Shown here: positions 1-8,294 of the stretch, piece after piece | Position numbering within the stretch: the stretch's first letter is position 1 | Layout: each line of letters opens with the position of its first letter | Assembly (NCBI RefSeq): GCF_006440675.2 | Contig: NZ_CP083951.1 | Location: 1,769,501-1,833,500 of the forward strand | DNA from: Mesorhizobium sp. B2-8-5 | Lineage (GTDB): Bacteria > Pseudomonadota > Alphaproteobacteria > Rhizobiales > Rhizobiaceae | Length of the DNA: 64,000 nucleotides | Direction of reading: 5' to 3' | Made by a program: the position numbers and the translations under genes | Notes under the pieces: model-generated | What the model was told of the DNA's origin: nothing | Databases searched by the model: none | Seen by the model: the letters and a program-made list of their open reading frames with translations, nothing else

Positions 1-396
1 CTTGAAGTCCGGCAGGTCGCGTAGCGCGAGTTCCGGTCCGGCTGGGGAATAGACGACGAAAAGCTGCATCGGCTGGTCGCCGGTGTTGAGCGTCGAGTGA
101 AAGCGGCTTTCCGGCACGTAGATGGTGCAGCCGGGGCCGACCTTGGCCACCACCGGATTGCCGTTCTCGTCCTCGACCATCTGCTCGCCATTGCCGGAGA
201 TGACGAAGATGATTTCTTCGGCGCCTGGATGGTTGTGGCGGGTGTGACCCTTGCCCGGCGGCAGGTCGACGACGCCGCCGGAAAAGCGGGCGGCGCCGTT
301 CACTTCCGGCGCCACGGTCAGCGACAGCTTGCCCCAGTCGAAGCCGAAGGCGCTGACATCCTTCGGGTAGACGAACACCTTGCTCTTGTCGGCCAT
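1..396 (-). CDS. Cupin domain protein (partial, 3' end outside window)
   Basis: The first 132 residues of a small cupin-fold protein; the C-terminus lies beyond the window edge. The first cupin motif is visible at residues 50-61 (GHTRHNHPGAEE), giving likely metal ligands H54, H56 and E60, and H100 fits the second motif. There is no signal peptide, so it should be cytoplasmic. The ATG lies 4 bp after the stop of the upstream TIM-barrel gene, with a GGAAGGGAT-type ribosome binding site, so it is the third gene of an operon. Single-domain cupins of this sort are often sugar isomerases, dioxygenases or ligand sensors. The sequence does not tell which. Confidence 0.85.
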   Translation of the reverse strand, partial: MADKSKVFVYPKDVSAFGFDWGKLSLTVAPEVNGAARFSGGVVDLPPGKGHTRHNHPGAEEIIFVISGNGEQMVEDENGNPVVAKVGPGCTIYVPESRFHSTLNTGDQPMQLFVVYSPAGPELALRDLPDFK

Positions 397-400
397 TGCC

Positions 401-1303
401 TCATCCCTTCCTTTTCGTTTTTGTCGGGGCATCGGATTTCCCCAAAACCGGCTTCCACTTTTGGGTCCGATGCCCCAGCGCGACCGCCTTGAAGTCCGCC
501 GTCTGCCTGGCGATTGCTGCCTCGGCCGGCAGCCGCTCCATCGAGCTCGCGCCATAGAAGCCGTGCAGCCCCTCGCAGCGCTCGAGGATATAGCGCGCGT
601 CGTCGGGCATCGAGATCGGCCCGCCATGGCAAAGCAGGATGACGTCCTCGCGCACCGAGCGCGCGGCGTCGGCGATGGCGTCGATCTCCTTGACGCAGGC
701 GTCGAGCGTTTTCGCCGAGGTGGCGCCGATCGAGCCGCCGGTCGTGACGCCCATATGGGCGACGACAATGTCGGCGCCGGCTCGCGTCATGGCGCGCGCT
801 TCGTCCGGATTGAAGACGTAGGGCGTGGTCAGGAGATCGAGCTTGTGCGCCTCGGCGATCATGTCGACCTCGAGGCCGAAGCCCATGCCGGTCTCCTCGA
901 AGCTTTGGCGCATGGTGCCGTCGAACAGGCCTACGGTCGGAAAATTCTGCACGCCGGAAAAACCCATCGTCTTCAGTTCGGCCAAAAGCAGCGGCATGAT
1001 GACGAAGGGGTCGGTGCCGTTGACTCCGGCCAGCACCGGCGTCTTCTTCACCACCGGCAGCACTTCATAGGCCATCTCCTTGACGATCTCGTTGGCGTTG
1101 CCATAGGCGAGCAGGCCGGCGGCCGAGCCGCGCCCGGCCATGCGGTAGCGACCGGAATTGTAGATGATGATAAGGTCGATGCCGCCGGCTTCCTCGGCCT
1201 TGGCCGACAGGCCGGTGCCGGCGCCGCCTCCGACGATCGGCACGCCGTCGGCGATCATGTTGCGGAATTTTTCCAGGATCGTTTTGCGGGGAATGGCGGC
1301 CAT
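401..1303 (-). CDS. Phosphoenolpyruvate hydrolase family TIM-barrel protein
   Basis: A 300-residue protein of the PEP_hydrolase (PF09370) TIM-barrel family, recognised from a glycine-rich N-terminus near residues 25-31 (GGGAGTG), the segment [18 protein letters not shown], and late barrel strands with [10 protein letters not shown] and LLCHGGPIS. The biochemical function of bacterial members is poorly established. It lies 12 bp after the Tm-1-like gene. In plants the two folds are fused in the tomato Tm-1 protein, which suggests that the two bacterial products work together. The last 20 or so residues are encoded by an interspersed palindromic repeat (426-476), so the C-terminal tail is probably not part of the original fold. 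Confidence 0.85.
   Translation of the reverse strand: MAAIPRKTILEKFRNMIADGVPIVGGGAGTGLSAKAEEAGGIDLIIIYNSGRYRMAGRGSAAGLLAYGNANEIVKEMAYEVLPVVKKTPVLAGVNGTDPFVIMPLLLAELKTMGFSGVQNFPTVGLFDGTMRQSFEETGMGFGLEVDMIAEAHKLDLLTTPYVFNPDEARAMTRAGADIVVAHMGVTTGGSIGATSAKTLDACVKEIDAIADAARSVREDVILLCHGGPISMPDDARYILERCEGLHGFYGASSMERLPAEAAIARQTADFKAVALGHRTQKWKPVLGKSDAPTKTKRKG
426..476. repeat. Interspersed palindromic repeat inside a coding region
   Basis: Outer arms GGGGCATCGGA (426-436) and TCCGATGCCCC (466-476) are perfectly inverted. Inner arms CCCAAAA and TTTTGGG enclose CCGGCTTCCAC. The core is shared with the repeat at 28742-28786 and resembles those at 40930-40980 and 42236-42283. This copy lies in the 3' end of the TIM-barrel gene and encodes its last residues. 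Confidence 0.8.
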
Positions 1304-1315
1304 GCTTGTCGTCTC

Positions 1316-2545
1316 TCAGTTTTGAGCGATGTCGAGGAACGCCTCGGCGGCGGCCTTGGCGAATGCGGGGTCATTGATGTGCAGCGGCAGGCGTGTGACG
1401 ATGCGGTCCGTGGTCGGTCGGATCGTATGCTCGATGGCGTCGAACAGTGCCGCGTCGGCGTCCGGATCGAAGAAGGCGCCGCCTTTTATATCCAGCGCCG
1501 ACACGCCCCTTTCCGGGATCAGGAAACGGACCGGGCCGTCGCAGCGGGCGAGGCGGCCGCCGATCCATTCACCGATCTTGCGGCATTCCTCGGCCGTAGT
1601 GCGCATCAGCGTGACGTTGGGGTTGTGCTCGTAGAACAAGCGTCCGCGATAACGATCGGGGATCGTGGCCGGCGCCCGGAAATTCACCATGTCGAGGGCG
1701 CCGACCGAGCCGACATAGGGCAGCTTCGCGCGGGCAATCGCGCCGAAGCGATCCTCGGTCGCGGGCAGCACGCCGCCGAACAGGAAGTCGCAGACTTCGG
1801 TCGTGGTGATGTCGAGGACGCCGGCCAGCAGACCGCTGTCGGCGAGCTTCTCCATCGAGCGGCCGCCGGTGCCGGTGGCGTGGAAGACCATGCAGTCATA
1901 GTCGGCGCGCAATCGGTCGACGATCGCGGTCACGCAGGGCGTGGTGACACCGAACATGGTGAGCCCCAGCGCCGGCTTGCCGGCGGCGGCCGGGGCGGGC
2001 TTCGCGGCCATGCCGGCGATAGCCTGAGCGGCATTGTGCAGCACCGTGCGGGAGAGCCTGTTCAGTCCCGCCATGTCGGTCACCGACGGCATCATGACGA
2101 TGTCGGAGACGTCGACGTAAGGGGCGGTATCGCCGGAGGCCAGCGTCGAAACCATGAGCTTCGGCAGGCCGAGCGGCAGCGCGCGCATGCCGGCGGTGAC
2201 GATCGACGTGCCGCCGCCGCCGCCGATGCCGATGATGCCGGCGATGTCGTTGCGCGACCGGATGAAATTGACGAAGGCGGCGCCCATGCCGGCGACCGCG
2301 GCGCCGCGGTCATCGAGGCCGAGAACCGCGCCGGCTCCCTTGGCATGATGCGTGGCGACCTGGCTTGCGGGGATGTCGACCGGGACAGTCGCGCCGCGCG
2401 TGCCGATATCGACACGCATGACCGCGCCGCCGGCCTTGGCGACGGCATCGGCCAGGAAGGCGAGTTCCTCACCCTTGGTGTCGGCGGTGCCGACCACATA
2501 GATGCGCCCCATCGGTGGTTCCCCGTCATCCGGCATGTCCGGCAT
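1316..2545 (-). CDS. Tm-1-like ATP-binding domain protein (UPF0261)
   Basis: A 409-residue protein of the UPF0261/Tm-1-like family. Family hallmarks are the opening strand [15 protein letters not shown] near residues 12-26, the GIGGGGGTS loop near residue 130, [13 protein letters not shown], and a second lobe with [14 protein letters not shown]. The family is named after the N-terminal, ATP-binding half of tomato Tm-1. Its role in bacteria is unknown. I chose the ATG at 2545, preceded by GAGGCGG at good distance; an in-frame ATG at 2512 (MGRIYVVGT) is the alternative. It is the first gene of the operon running into the TIM-barrel and cupin genes and is divergent from the TetR gene. Confidence 0.85.
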   Translation of the reverse strand: MPDMPDDGEPPMGRIYVVGTADTKGEELAFLADAVAKAGGAVMRVDIGTRGATVPVDIPASQVATHHAKGAGAVLGLDDRGAAVAGMGAAFVNFIRSRNDIAGIIGIGGGGGTSIVTAGMRALPLGLPKLMVSTLASGDTAPYVDVSDIVMMPSVTDMAGLNRLSRTVLHNAAQAIAGMAAKPAPAAAGKPALGLTMFGVTTPCVTAIVDRLRADYDCMVFHATGTGGRSMEKLADSGLLAGVLDITTTEVCDFLFGGVLPATEDRFGAIARAKLPYVGSVGALDMVNFRAPATIPDRYRGRLFYEHNPNVTLMRTTAEECRKIGEWIGGRLARCDGPVRFLIPERGVSALDIKGGAFFDPDADAALFDAIEHTIRPTTDRIVTRLPLHINDPAFAKAAAEAFLDIAQN

Positions 2546-2668
2546 CGCCGTCCGCCTCTTTTGCCCCACCCTTAAGCTCCTCGGCAAAAGCCTCGTCGCT
2601 GGTAGGGACCCCATTATCGCCTGGCGTTGCGCCATTGCAAATTTTTGAGACGCGCGTATCGTATTGAT

Positions 2669-3352
2669 ATGGATGTCTCACGTCAACAAGCCGCCGCCAA
2701 CGATGATGCCGCCCAGGCGCCGGCCGTCGAGAAGGGGCCGCGCGCCCGCACGAGGCGACTGATGCTGGAGACGGCGACGAGGCTGATGCAGTCCGGCATG
2801 ACCCCGTCGGTCAGCGAGGTCGCGGAGGCGGCGGAGGTGTCGCGCGCGACCGCCTACCGCTATTTCCCGAGCCAGGCGGCGCTGGTGCAGGCCGTGGTCG
2901 ACGAAGGGCTCGGCCCGATCCTGACCTGGAAGTCGGCGTCCGACGATGCCGAGCGGCGCGTGGCGGATCTCTTCGCCACCGCGATGCCGCGCATCGAAGC
3001 CTTCGAGGCGACCTTCAAGGCGGCGCTGAAACTGTCCCTCGATCAATGGGCGCGGCGCGAGGCGGGGACGCTCGGATCGGAACCGGCCTTAAAGCGCGGC
3101 CATCGCGTCGACTTGCTGAAGGATGCGATCGCGCCGCTTAAGGGGCGCTTGAAGCCGCGCCAGCTCAAGCGCCTTGCCCAGGCGCTGTCGCTGGTGTTCG
3201 GCGTCGAGGTGGTCACGGTGTTGAAGGATATATGGGGGCTGGACAGCGCCGAGATGATGTCGGTCGCGCAATGGGCGGCGGGCGCGCTGGTGCGTGCCGC
3301 GATGGCGGAATCGGAGGCGGAATCGGCGATGTCCAAGGCAACAACGGCCTAA
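2669..3352 (+). CDS. TetR family transcriptional regulator
   Basis: A 227-residue regulator with an N-terminal TetR-type helix-turn-helix at about residues 28-75 ([24 protein letters not shown]) and a variable ligand-binding helical domain behind it. The start at 2669 (MDVSRQQ) removes an unlikely leader encoded upstream. It is transcribed divergently from the Tm-1-like operon with 123 bp between the two starts, so it probably represses that operon and perhaps itself. The inducer is unknown. The stop codon touches the palindrome at 3352-3370. Confidence 0.85.
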   Translation: MDVSRQQAAANDDAAQAPAVEKGPRARTRRLMLETATRLMQSGMTPSVSEVAEAAEVSRATAYRYFPSQAALVQAVVDEGLGPILTWKSASDDAERRVADLFATAMPRIEAFEATFKAALKLSLDQWARREAGTLGSEPALKRGHRVDLLKDAIAPLKGRLKPRQLKRLAQALSLVFGVEVVTVLKDIWGLDSAEMMSVAQWAAGALVRAAMAESEAESAMSKATTA

Positions 3353-3370
3353 ATCTGGTTCGACCAGATT
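3352..3370. promoter_or_regulatory. Candidate GntR operator 1 (TGGTTCGACCA)
   Basis: AATCTGGTTCGACCAGATT is an inverted repeat with perfect 8-bp arms around TCG. Its core TGGTTCGACCA has the TGGTNNNACCA form typical of FadR-subfamily GntR operators and recurs at 18139-18149. It lies in the 353-bp gap before the ABC transporter operon. Confidence 0.65.
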
Positions 3371-3531
3371 AAGGGGACAGTTTGGAATGTTAATTGTGAT
3401 GGGCAGCCTGTGGCAAGGGCCCTGCATATCAAGGAGTAGGAAAAGCAAAGGAAAACAGGCGGATATCGTAATGTTTCGCTTTTTCGGCTACTGCTGGCCG
3501 CTCAAGAAAGCGCTTGACGCCAAGCCGGAAT

Positions 3532-3542
3532 TGGTAATACCA
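3532..3542. promoter_or_regulatory. Candidate GntR operator 2 (TGGTAATACCA)
   Basis: The palindrome TGGTAATACCA lies 176 bp after operator 1 and 164 bp before the binding-protein start. The same 11 bp, with similar flanks, occur at 18319-18329, 180 bp after a second TGGTTCGACCA. The rest of the 3353-3705 gap shows no convincing gene. Confidence 0.65.
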
Positions 3543-3705
3543 GATCAAGACAGATAAAGCGGATCAAAAGTGAAGGCTGCGATCCATTTCCGGCAGGGCG
3601 ACGAGGCCTGGAACCGGAGAGGCGCCATCACAGGAGGAACTACCAGGGCCGGCTTTCGCTGCCAGCCCGCATGAGACGGTAGAATGCGCACAAGGGAGGA
3701 AAACT

Positions 3706-5022
3706 ATGCGCAAGTTAGTGACCAGCGTGCTTGCTGGTGTCGGCCTGGCGCTTGCCTGCGGGACATCCGTGCACGCGCAGGAAAAGTCGCTCACCATCTT
3801 CTGGGCGGAATGGGATCCGGCCAACTACCTGCAGGAACTCGGCAACGAGTATGAGAAGGAAACCGGCGTCAAGATCACGGTTGAAACCACGCCGTGGTCC
3901 GACTTCCAGACCAAGGCATTCACCGAGTTCAACGCCCATGGCGACGCCTATGACCTCGTGGTGGGCGACTCGCAGTGGCTCGGCGCGGGCTCGACCGGCG
4001 GCCACTATGTCGACCTGACCGACTTCTTCAACAAGTACAACCTCAAAGAAGTCATGGCGCCGGCGACGGTCAAATACTACGCTGAATATCCCGGCAACAG
4101 CGGCAAGTACTGGGCAATCCCGCTCGAGGGCGACGCCGTCGGCTGGTCCTATCGCAAGGACTGGTTCGAGGACCCGAAGGAAAAGGAAGCCTTCAAGGCC
4201 AAGTATGGCTACGACCTCGACGTGCCGAAGGATTTCAAGGCGCTGCGCGACATCGCTGAATTCTTCTACCGGCCGGACCAGAAGAAATACGGCATCGCCA
4301 TCTACACCGACAATTCCTATGACGCGATGGCGATGGGCTTCGAGAACGCCCTGTTCTCCTACGGCGGCGAGCTCGGCGACTACTCCACGTACAAGGTCGA
4401 CGGTATCGTCAACTCCGACAAGGCCGTCGCGGCACTGGATGCCTACAAGGAACTCTACAAGTTCACGCCTCCGGGCTGGGCCAAGTCGTTCTTCGTCGAG
4501 GACAACCAGGCGATCACCGAGAACCTCGCGGCGATGAGCATGAACTACTTCGCCTTCTTCCCCTCGCTGATCAACGAGTCGTCAAATCCGAACGCCAAGA
4601 ACACCGGTTTCTTCGCCAATCCTCCGGGACCGAATGGCGACCAGTTCGCGGCTCTCGGCGGCCAGGGCATCTCCATCGTCTCCTATTCGCAGAAGCAGGA
4701 CGAGGCGATGAAGTTCCTGGAATGGTTCATCAAGGACGACACCCAGAAGAAATGGGCGGCTCTCGGCGGCTATACCTGCAGCGCCGCGGTGCTGAAATCG
4801 CCGGAATTCCAGAGTGCAACGCCGTATAACAAGGCCTTCTACGAGACCATGTTCAAGGTGAAGGACTTCTGGGCTGTGCCGGAATATGCCGAACTGCTGC
4901 AGCAGCTCAACCAGCGCGTCTATCCCTACATGATCGGCGGCTCGGGCACCGCCAAGGAAACGCTGGACGCGCTTGCCGCTGACTGGAACGCGACCTTCAA
5001 GAAATACGGCCGCGTGAAGTAA
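3706..5022 (+). CDS. Carbohydrate ABC transporter substrate-binding protein
   Basis: A 438-residue periplasmic binding protein of the family 1 (MalE/UgpB-like) type. It has a clear signal peptide, with cleavage after the VHAQ region near residue 24, followed by LTIFWAEWDPANYLQELGNEY. The strand-helix pattern and aromatic residues near WAIPLEGDAVGWSYRK fit a sugar-binding cleft. GGAGG precedes the ATG at good spacing. It is the first gene of a six-gene transporter operon and is followed by a strong intrinsic terminator (5036-5073), so its mRNA should be more abundant than that of the downstream genes. The ligand cannot be read from sequence. Shared operators suggest it imports the substrate of the 14-22 kb catabolic genes. 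Confidence 0.9.
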   Translation: MRKLVTSVLAGVGLALACGTSVHAQEKSLTIFWAEWDPANYLQELGNEYEKETGVKITVETTPWSDFQTKAFTEFNAHGDAYDLVVGDSQWLGAGSTGGHYVDLTDFFNKYNLKEVMAPATVKYYAEYPGNSGKYWAIPLEGDAVGWSYRKDWFEDPKEKEAFKAKYGYDLDVPKDFKALRDIAEFFYRPDQKKYGIAIYTDNSYDAMAMGFENALFSYGGELGDYSTYKVDGIVNSDKAVAALDAYKELYKFTPPGWAKSFFVEDNQAITENLAAMSMNYFAFFPSLINESSNPNAKNTGFFANPPGPNGDQFAALGGQGISIVSYSQKQDEAMKFLEWFIKDDTQKKWAALGGYTCSAAVLKSPEFQSATPYNKAFYETMFKVKDFWAVPEYAELLQQLNQRVYPYMIGGSGTAKETLDALAADWNATFKKYGRVK

Positions 5023-5035
5023 CCGACATGCCTCA

Positions 5036-5073
5036 CGGAGGAGGCTTCTCATGCCTCCTCCGTTTGCTTTTTT
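5036..5073 (+). terminator. Intrinsic terminator/attenuator after binding-protein gene
   Basis: CGGAGGAGGC (5036-5045) and GCCTCCTCCG (5053-5062) form a perfect stem with a 7-nt loop, followed by TTTGCTTTTTT. It sits between the binding-protein and first permease genes, so read-through is needed to express the rest of the operon. Confidence 0.85.
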
Positions 5074-5104
5074 GAGAATCCGGAGCAGGGTTTTGGCGAG
5101 CACG

Positions 5105-5998
5105 ATGATCACTACGCTGGACAGGTCCTCGCGGGCCGCAGCGCGCGGCCTCAGCGACATTTCGATCCGCAATCTCTTCATTATCCCGACGATCCTGTTC
5201 CTGATCGTCTTCAACATCTTTCCGTTGATCTATTCGCTCGGCTATTCCTTCACCGATTTCCGCGCGTCGACCAACGCGCCGGCTAATTTCGTCGGATTGC
5301 AGAACTATCGCGATCTGCTCAACGACCCCTATGTCTGGTCGAACTTCGCCATCACCGCGAAATACGTGATTGTCTCGGTCGTCGGACAACTGCTTGTCGG
5401 CTTTGGCGTGGCGATGCTGCTCAACCGGGATATTCCGCTCAAGGGCCTTATCACTACGCTGCTGTTACTGCCGATGATGCTGTCGATGGCCGTCGTCGGC
5501 CTGTTCTGGAAACTGCTTTATGACCCTTCATGGGGCGTCATCAACTATGCGCTCGGGCTCGGCAATTTCGAGTGGCTGGCAGACCCGAAAATGGCGCTCT
5601 ATGCGGTCGCCTTGACCGATATCTGGATGTGGTCGCCCTTCGTCATGCTGCTGTCGCTGGCCGGCCTCTCGGCGGTGCCGAAACATCTCTACGAGGCCGC
5701 GGCGATCGACCGCGCCGGCCCATTCTACACCTTCTTCCGCATCACTCTGCCGCTGGTCGCGCCGATCCTGATGATCGCGGTCATTTTCCGCACCATGGAA
5801 GCGTTCAAGACCTTCGATCTCGCCTACATCCTGACCAGCCAGCCGACGGCCGAACTTATCTCGATCCGGCTCTACAAGATGGCTTTCCAGGAATGGCAGA
5901 CGGGGCGCTCCTGCGCCATGGCCTACATCGTGCTGATCATGGTGCTGGCGATCACCAACATCTACGTCAAATACCTCAACAAAGTGAAGGAGCGCTGA
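5105..5998 (+). CDS. Sugar ABC transporter permease (MalF type)
   Basis: A 297-residue inner-membrane protein with about six transmembrane helices, beginning with IPTILFLIVFNIFPLIYSLGYSF. The cytoplasmic EAA loop reads LYEAAAIDRAGPFYTFFRITLP, as expected for a MalF-like subunit that contacts the ATPase. I preferred the ATG at 5105, because the upstream ATG at 5051 lies in the loop of the terminator hairpin and would add a non-membrane leader. It forms the channel with the next gene's product. Confidence 0.9.
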   Translation: MITTLDRSSRAAARGLSDISIRNLFIIPTILFLIVFNIFPLIYSLGYSFTDFRASTNAPANFVGLQNYRDLLNDPYVWSNFAITAKYVIVSVVGQLLVGFGVAMLLNRDIPLKGLITTLLLLPMMLSMAVVGLFWKLLYDPSWGVINYALGLGNFEWLADPKMALYAVALTDIWMWSPFVMLLSLAGLSAVPKHLYEAAAIDRAGPFYTFFRITLPLVAPILMIAVIFRTMEAFKTFDLAYILTSQPTAELISIRLYKMAFQEWQTGRSCAMAYIVLIMVLAITNIYVKYLNKVKER

Positions 5999-6001
5999 CA
6001 G

Positions 6002-6961
6002 ATGGCCGCCGTCCGCACTTCTTCAGAAATCACCTTCAACCGCATCGCCATCGTCATCGTTCTGCTGGTGACGATCATTTTCCTGGCGCCAATCTACTGG
6101 ATCGCCTCGACGGCATTCAAGCCGCGCGCCCTCGCCACCACCATCCCGCCGACGGTCATCTTCCAGCCGGAGATATCGCCCTTCGTGAAGCTGTTCACCA
6201 AGCGGTCCCAGATGCGCAATCCGCCGACGCCGGAAGAATATGCGGCCGCCCCATGGTGGGAGCGCGTCGTCTTCGACGGCGGCGAAAAGATCGTGCGCGA
6301 CGGCAAGGGTGAGGTGCAGTGGTCGGGCTATCCGAGCCGCTTCCTGAACTCGCTGATCGTGGCGATCACCTCGACCGTGCTCGCAGTCGGCATGGGCACG
6401 TTCACAGCCTACGGCTTCTCGCGCTTCAAGGTGAAGGGAGAGGCGGACCTGCTCTTCTTCATCTTGTCGACGCGCATGCTGCCGCCGGTGGTGGTCGCGA
6501 TCCCGATGTTCCTGATGTACCGGGCCGTGGGGCTGAACGATTCCCATCTCGGCCTGATCATCCTCTACACCGCCTTCAACCTTTCCTTCTCGGTCTGGCT
6601 GATGAAAGGGTTCATCGACGAGATCCCGAAGGAATATGAGGAGGCGGCGCTCGTCGACGGCTACACGCGCATGGAAGCCTTCTTCAAGATCGTGCTGCCG
6701 GAGGCCGCCACCGGCATCGCCGCCACCGCCGTGTTCTGCTTCATCACGGCGTGGAACGAATATGCCTTCGCGCTGATCATGACCAACCGCCGCGCCCAGA
6801 CCGCGCCGCCCTTCATCCCGAGCCAGGTCGGCTCCGGCCTGCCCGACTGGACGGTGATCGCCGCCGGCACGTTCCTGTTCCTGCTGCCGGTCGCGATCTT
6901 CACCTTCCTACTCCGCAACCATCTGTTGCGCGGCATGTCCTTCGGAGCGATCCGCAAATGA
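6002..6961 (+). CDS. Sugar ABC transporter permease (MalG type)
   Basis: A 319-residue permease with an N-terminal anchor (IVIVLLVTIIFLAPIYW), five further helices and the EAA motif EYEEAALVDGYTRMEAFFKIVLP near residue 215. A periplasmic insertion of about 70 residues after the first helix (region of PPTPEEYAAAPWWERVV) is longer than in most MalG homologues. The gene starts 3 bp after the previous stop with AAGGAG upstream, and its own stop overlaps the next start (ATGA), indicating translational coupling. Confidence 0.9.
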   Translation: MAAVRTSSEITFNRIAIVIVLLVTIIFLAPIYWIASTAFKPRALATTIPPTVIFQPEISPFVKLFTKRSQMRNPPTPEEYAAAPWWERVVFDGGEKIVRDGKGEVQWSGYPSRFLNSLIVAITSTVLAVGMGTFTAYGFSRFKVKGEADLLFFILSTRMLPPVVVAIPMFLMYRAVGLNDSHLGLIILYTAFNLSFSVWLMKGFIDEIPKEYEEAALVDGYTRMEAFFKIVLPEAATGIAATAVFCFITAWNEYAFALIMTNRRAQTAPPFIPSQVGSGLPDWTVIAAGTFLFLLPVAIFTFLLRNHLLRGMSFGAIRK

Positions 6962-7194
6962 GCTTTCGCGCGATCAACGAGAAATATCTGGAGCCTGGAT
7001 CGCAGATCCTGATGGTGCTCGGCATCGTCGCGCTCTGCCAACCCTGGAACATGCCGCTCCACACCTACGGCGTGACGATCATCCTGATCGGCCTGATCGG
7101 CTTCAACGTCACCTCCAAGATCCCACGCGAGGAGCAGGCCGGCACCGGGCACGGAGCCGACCAGCAGGCGCGCAACGCGGGGGCACAGCATTGA
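6958..7194 (+). CDS. Small membrane protein in ABC transporter operon
   Basis: A 78-residue protein with two probable transmembrane segments (ILMVLGIVALCQPWNM and YGVTIILIGLIGFNV) and a polar tail. Its ATG overlaps the stop of the permease gene, and its stop overlaps the TTG start of the first ATPase gene, so it is tightly coupled in the operon. I do not recognise a characterised family. Small integral membrane proteins also occur in two-ATPase rhizobial ABC operons such as the glycerol (glpSTPQV) system, where the role of the small protein is unclear. An accessory subunit is a reasonable guess. Confidence 0.75.
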   Translation: MSFRAINEKYLEPGSQILMVLGIVALCQPWNMPLHTYGVTIILIGLIGFNVTSKIPREEQAGTGHGADQQARNAGAQH

Positions 7195-8294
7195 CCCAGA
7201 TCGAGCTTCGCGGCGTCCAGAAATTCTTCGGCGCCGTCCAGGTCATCAAGGACCTGAACCTCAAGATCGACGACAACGAGTTCATCGTGCTGCTCGGACA
7301 GTCGGGCTGCGGCAAGACGACGACGCTGCGCGCCATCGCCGGGCTGGAGACAATCGACCAGGGCGACATATTGATCGACGGCAAGCCGGTGCAGCACCTG
7401 AAGGCTGCCGACCGCGACATCGCCATGGTGTTCCAGTCGTTCTCGCTCTATCCGCATATGAACGTCTACGAGAACATCGCCTTTCCGCTGCGCGCGACGC
7501 GCAAGAGCAGGAGCGAGATCGACACCGAGGTGCGCTCGGTAGCCAAGACGCTGCAGATCAGCGATCTTCTCAACAAGAAGCCCTCGGCGCTGTCGGGCGG
7601 CGACATGCAGCGCGTGGCCATCGGCCGGGCGCTGGTGCGGCGCCCGAAGGCGATGCTGATGGACGAGCCGATCGGCGCGCTCGATGCCAAGCTGCGCGAG
7701 GAAATGCGCGCCGAGATCAAGCGGCTGCATATCAAGCAAGGCTCGACCAGCATCTATGTCACGCACGACCAGATCGAGGCGATGAGCCTCGCCGACCGCA
7801 TCGTCATCATGCATGAGGGCGTGCTGCAGCAGGTCGGCACGCCGGACGAGGTCTATTCGCATCCGGCCAATCTGTTCGTCGCGCAGTTCGTCGGCAGCCC
7901 GGTGATGAACGTGGCTGAGGCGACGGTCGCCGAGAATGCGTCGGCAGCTTCCGTCTCCGTCGGCGGCGCGGCCACCGGCTTCGAGTTTCCGCGCGCGCTG
8001 CTTTCCAAGCTCAACGGCCATGCCGGCGGCCAGCTGACGCTCGGCATCCGGCCGGAAGGCGTGCTGGTGCGCCGCGAGGCGACGGACGGCTTCCTGCCAG
8101 TCGAAACGCAGATCGTCGAGCCGCTGGGATCCTTCGATATCGTCGATCTCAAGGTCGGCTCCAAGATGCTGCGCGCCCGCACCAAGAGCGGCTTCATCGG
8201 CGGTGCGGGCGAAAAGGTCTATGCGCGGATCGATCCTTCGCAGGCGCATTTCTTCGACGCCGCGAGCGGCAAGTCGCTCGGAGTGAGATTGTAA
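7191..8294 (+). CDS. Sugar ABC transporter ATP-binding protein (first of two)
   Basis: A 367-residue MalK/UgpC-type ATPase. Walker A is GQSGCGKTT near residue 37. The signature is LSGGDMQR, in which D replaces the common Q. Walker B is AMLMDEPIGALDA and the switch histidine lies in VTHDQIEAM. The C-terminal region has the regulatory OB-type (TOBE) domain. It starts with TTG overlapping the previous TGA. A second, different ATPase follows with a TAATG overlap, so the importer probably uses a heterodimeric motor. Confidence 0.9.
   Translation: MTQIELRGVQKFFGAVQVIKDLNLKIDDNEFIVLLGQSGCGKTTTLRAIAGLETIDQGDILIDGKPVQHLKAADRDIAMVFQSFSLYPHMNVYENIAFPLRATRKSRSEIDTEVRSVAKTLQISDLLNKKPSALSGGDMQRVAIGRALVRRPKAMLMDEPIGALDAKLREEMRAEIKRLHIKQGSTSIYVTHDQIEAMSLADRIVIMHEGVLQQVGTPDEVYSHPANLFVAQFVGSPVMNVAEATVAENASAASVSVGGAATGFEFPRALLSKLNGHAGGQLTLGIRPEGVLVRREATDGFLPVETQIVEPLGSFDIVDLKVGSKMLRARTKSGFIGGAGEKVYARIDPSQAHFFDAASGKSLGVRL

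Noticed and set aside
380..2575. A 731-codon open frame on the plus strand
   Set aside because: It is antisense to two well-supported genes (TIM barrel and Tm-1-like). The translation is rich in Arg, Gly, His and Asp with no domain. High GC makes such shadow frames common.
2641..2680. TGAGAC/GTCTCA inverted repeat as TetR operator
   Set aside because: Arms of 6 bp with a 19-bp spacer extending into the coding start are weak, and nothing similar recurs in the window.
3294..3557. An 87-codon frame in the TetR-ABC intergenic region
   Set aside because: It overlaps the TetR 3' end and both candidate operators, has no ribosome site and has no recognisable composition.
5051..5104. ATG 5051 as start of the first permease
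   Set aside because: The ATG is in the loop of the intrinsic terminator, and the apparent ribosome site is the hairpin arm. The leader it would add is not seen in MalF-type proteins.
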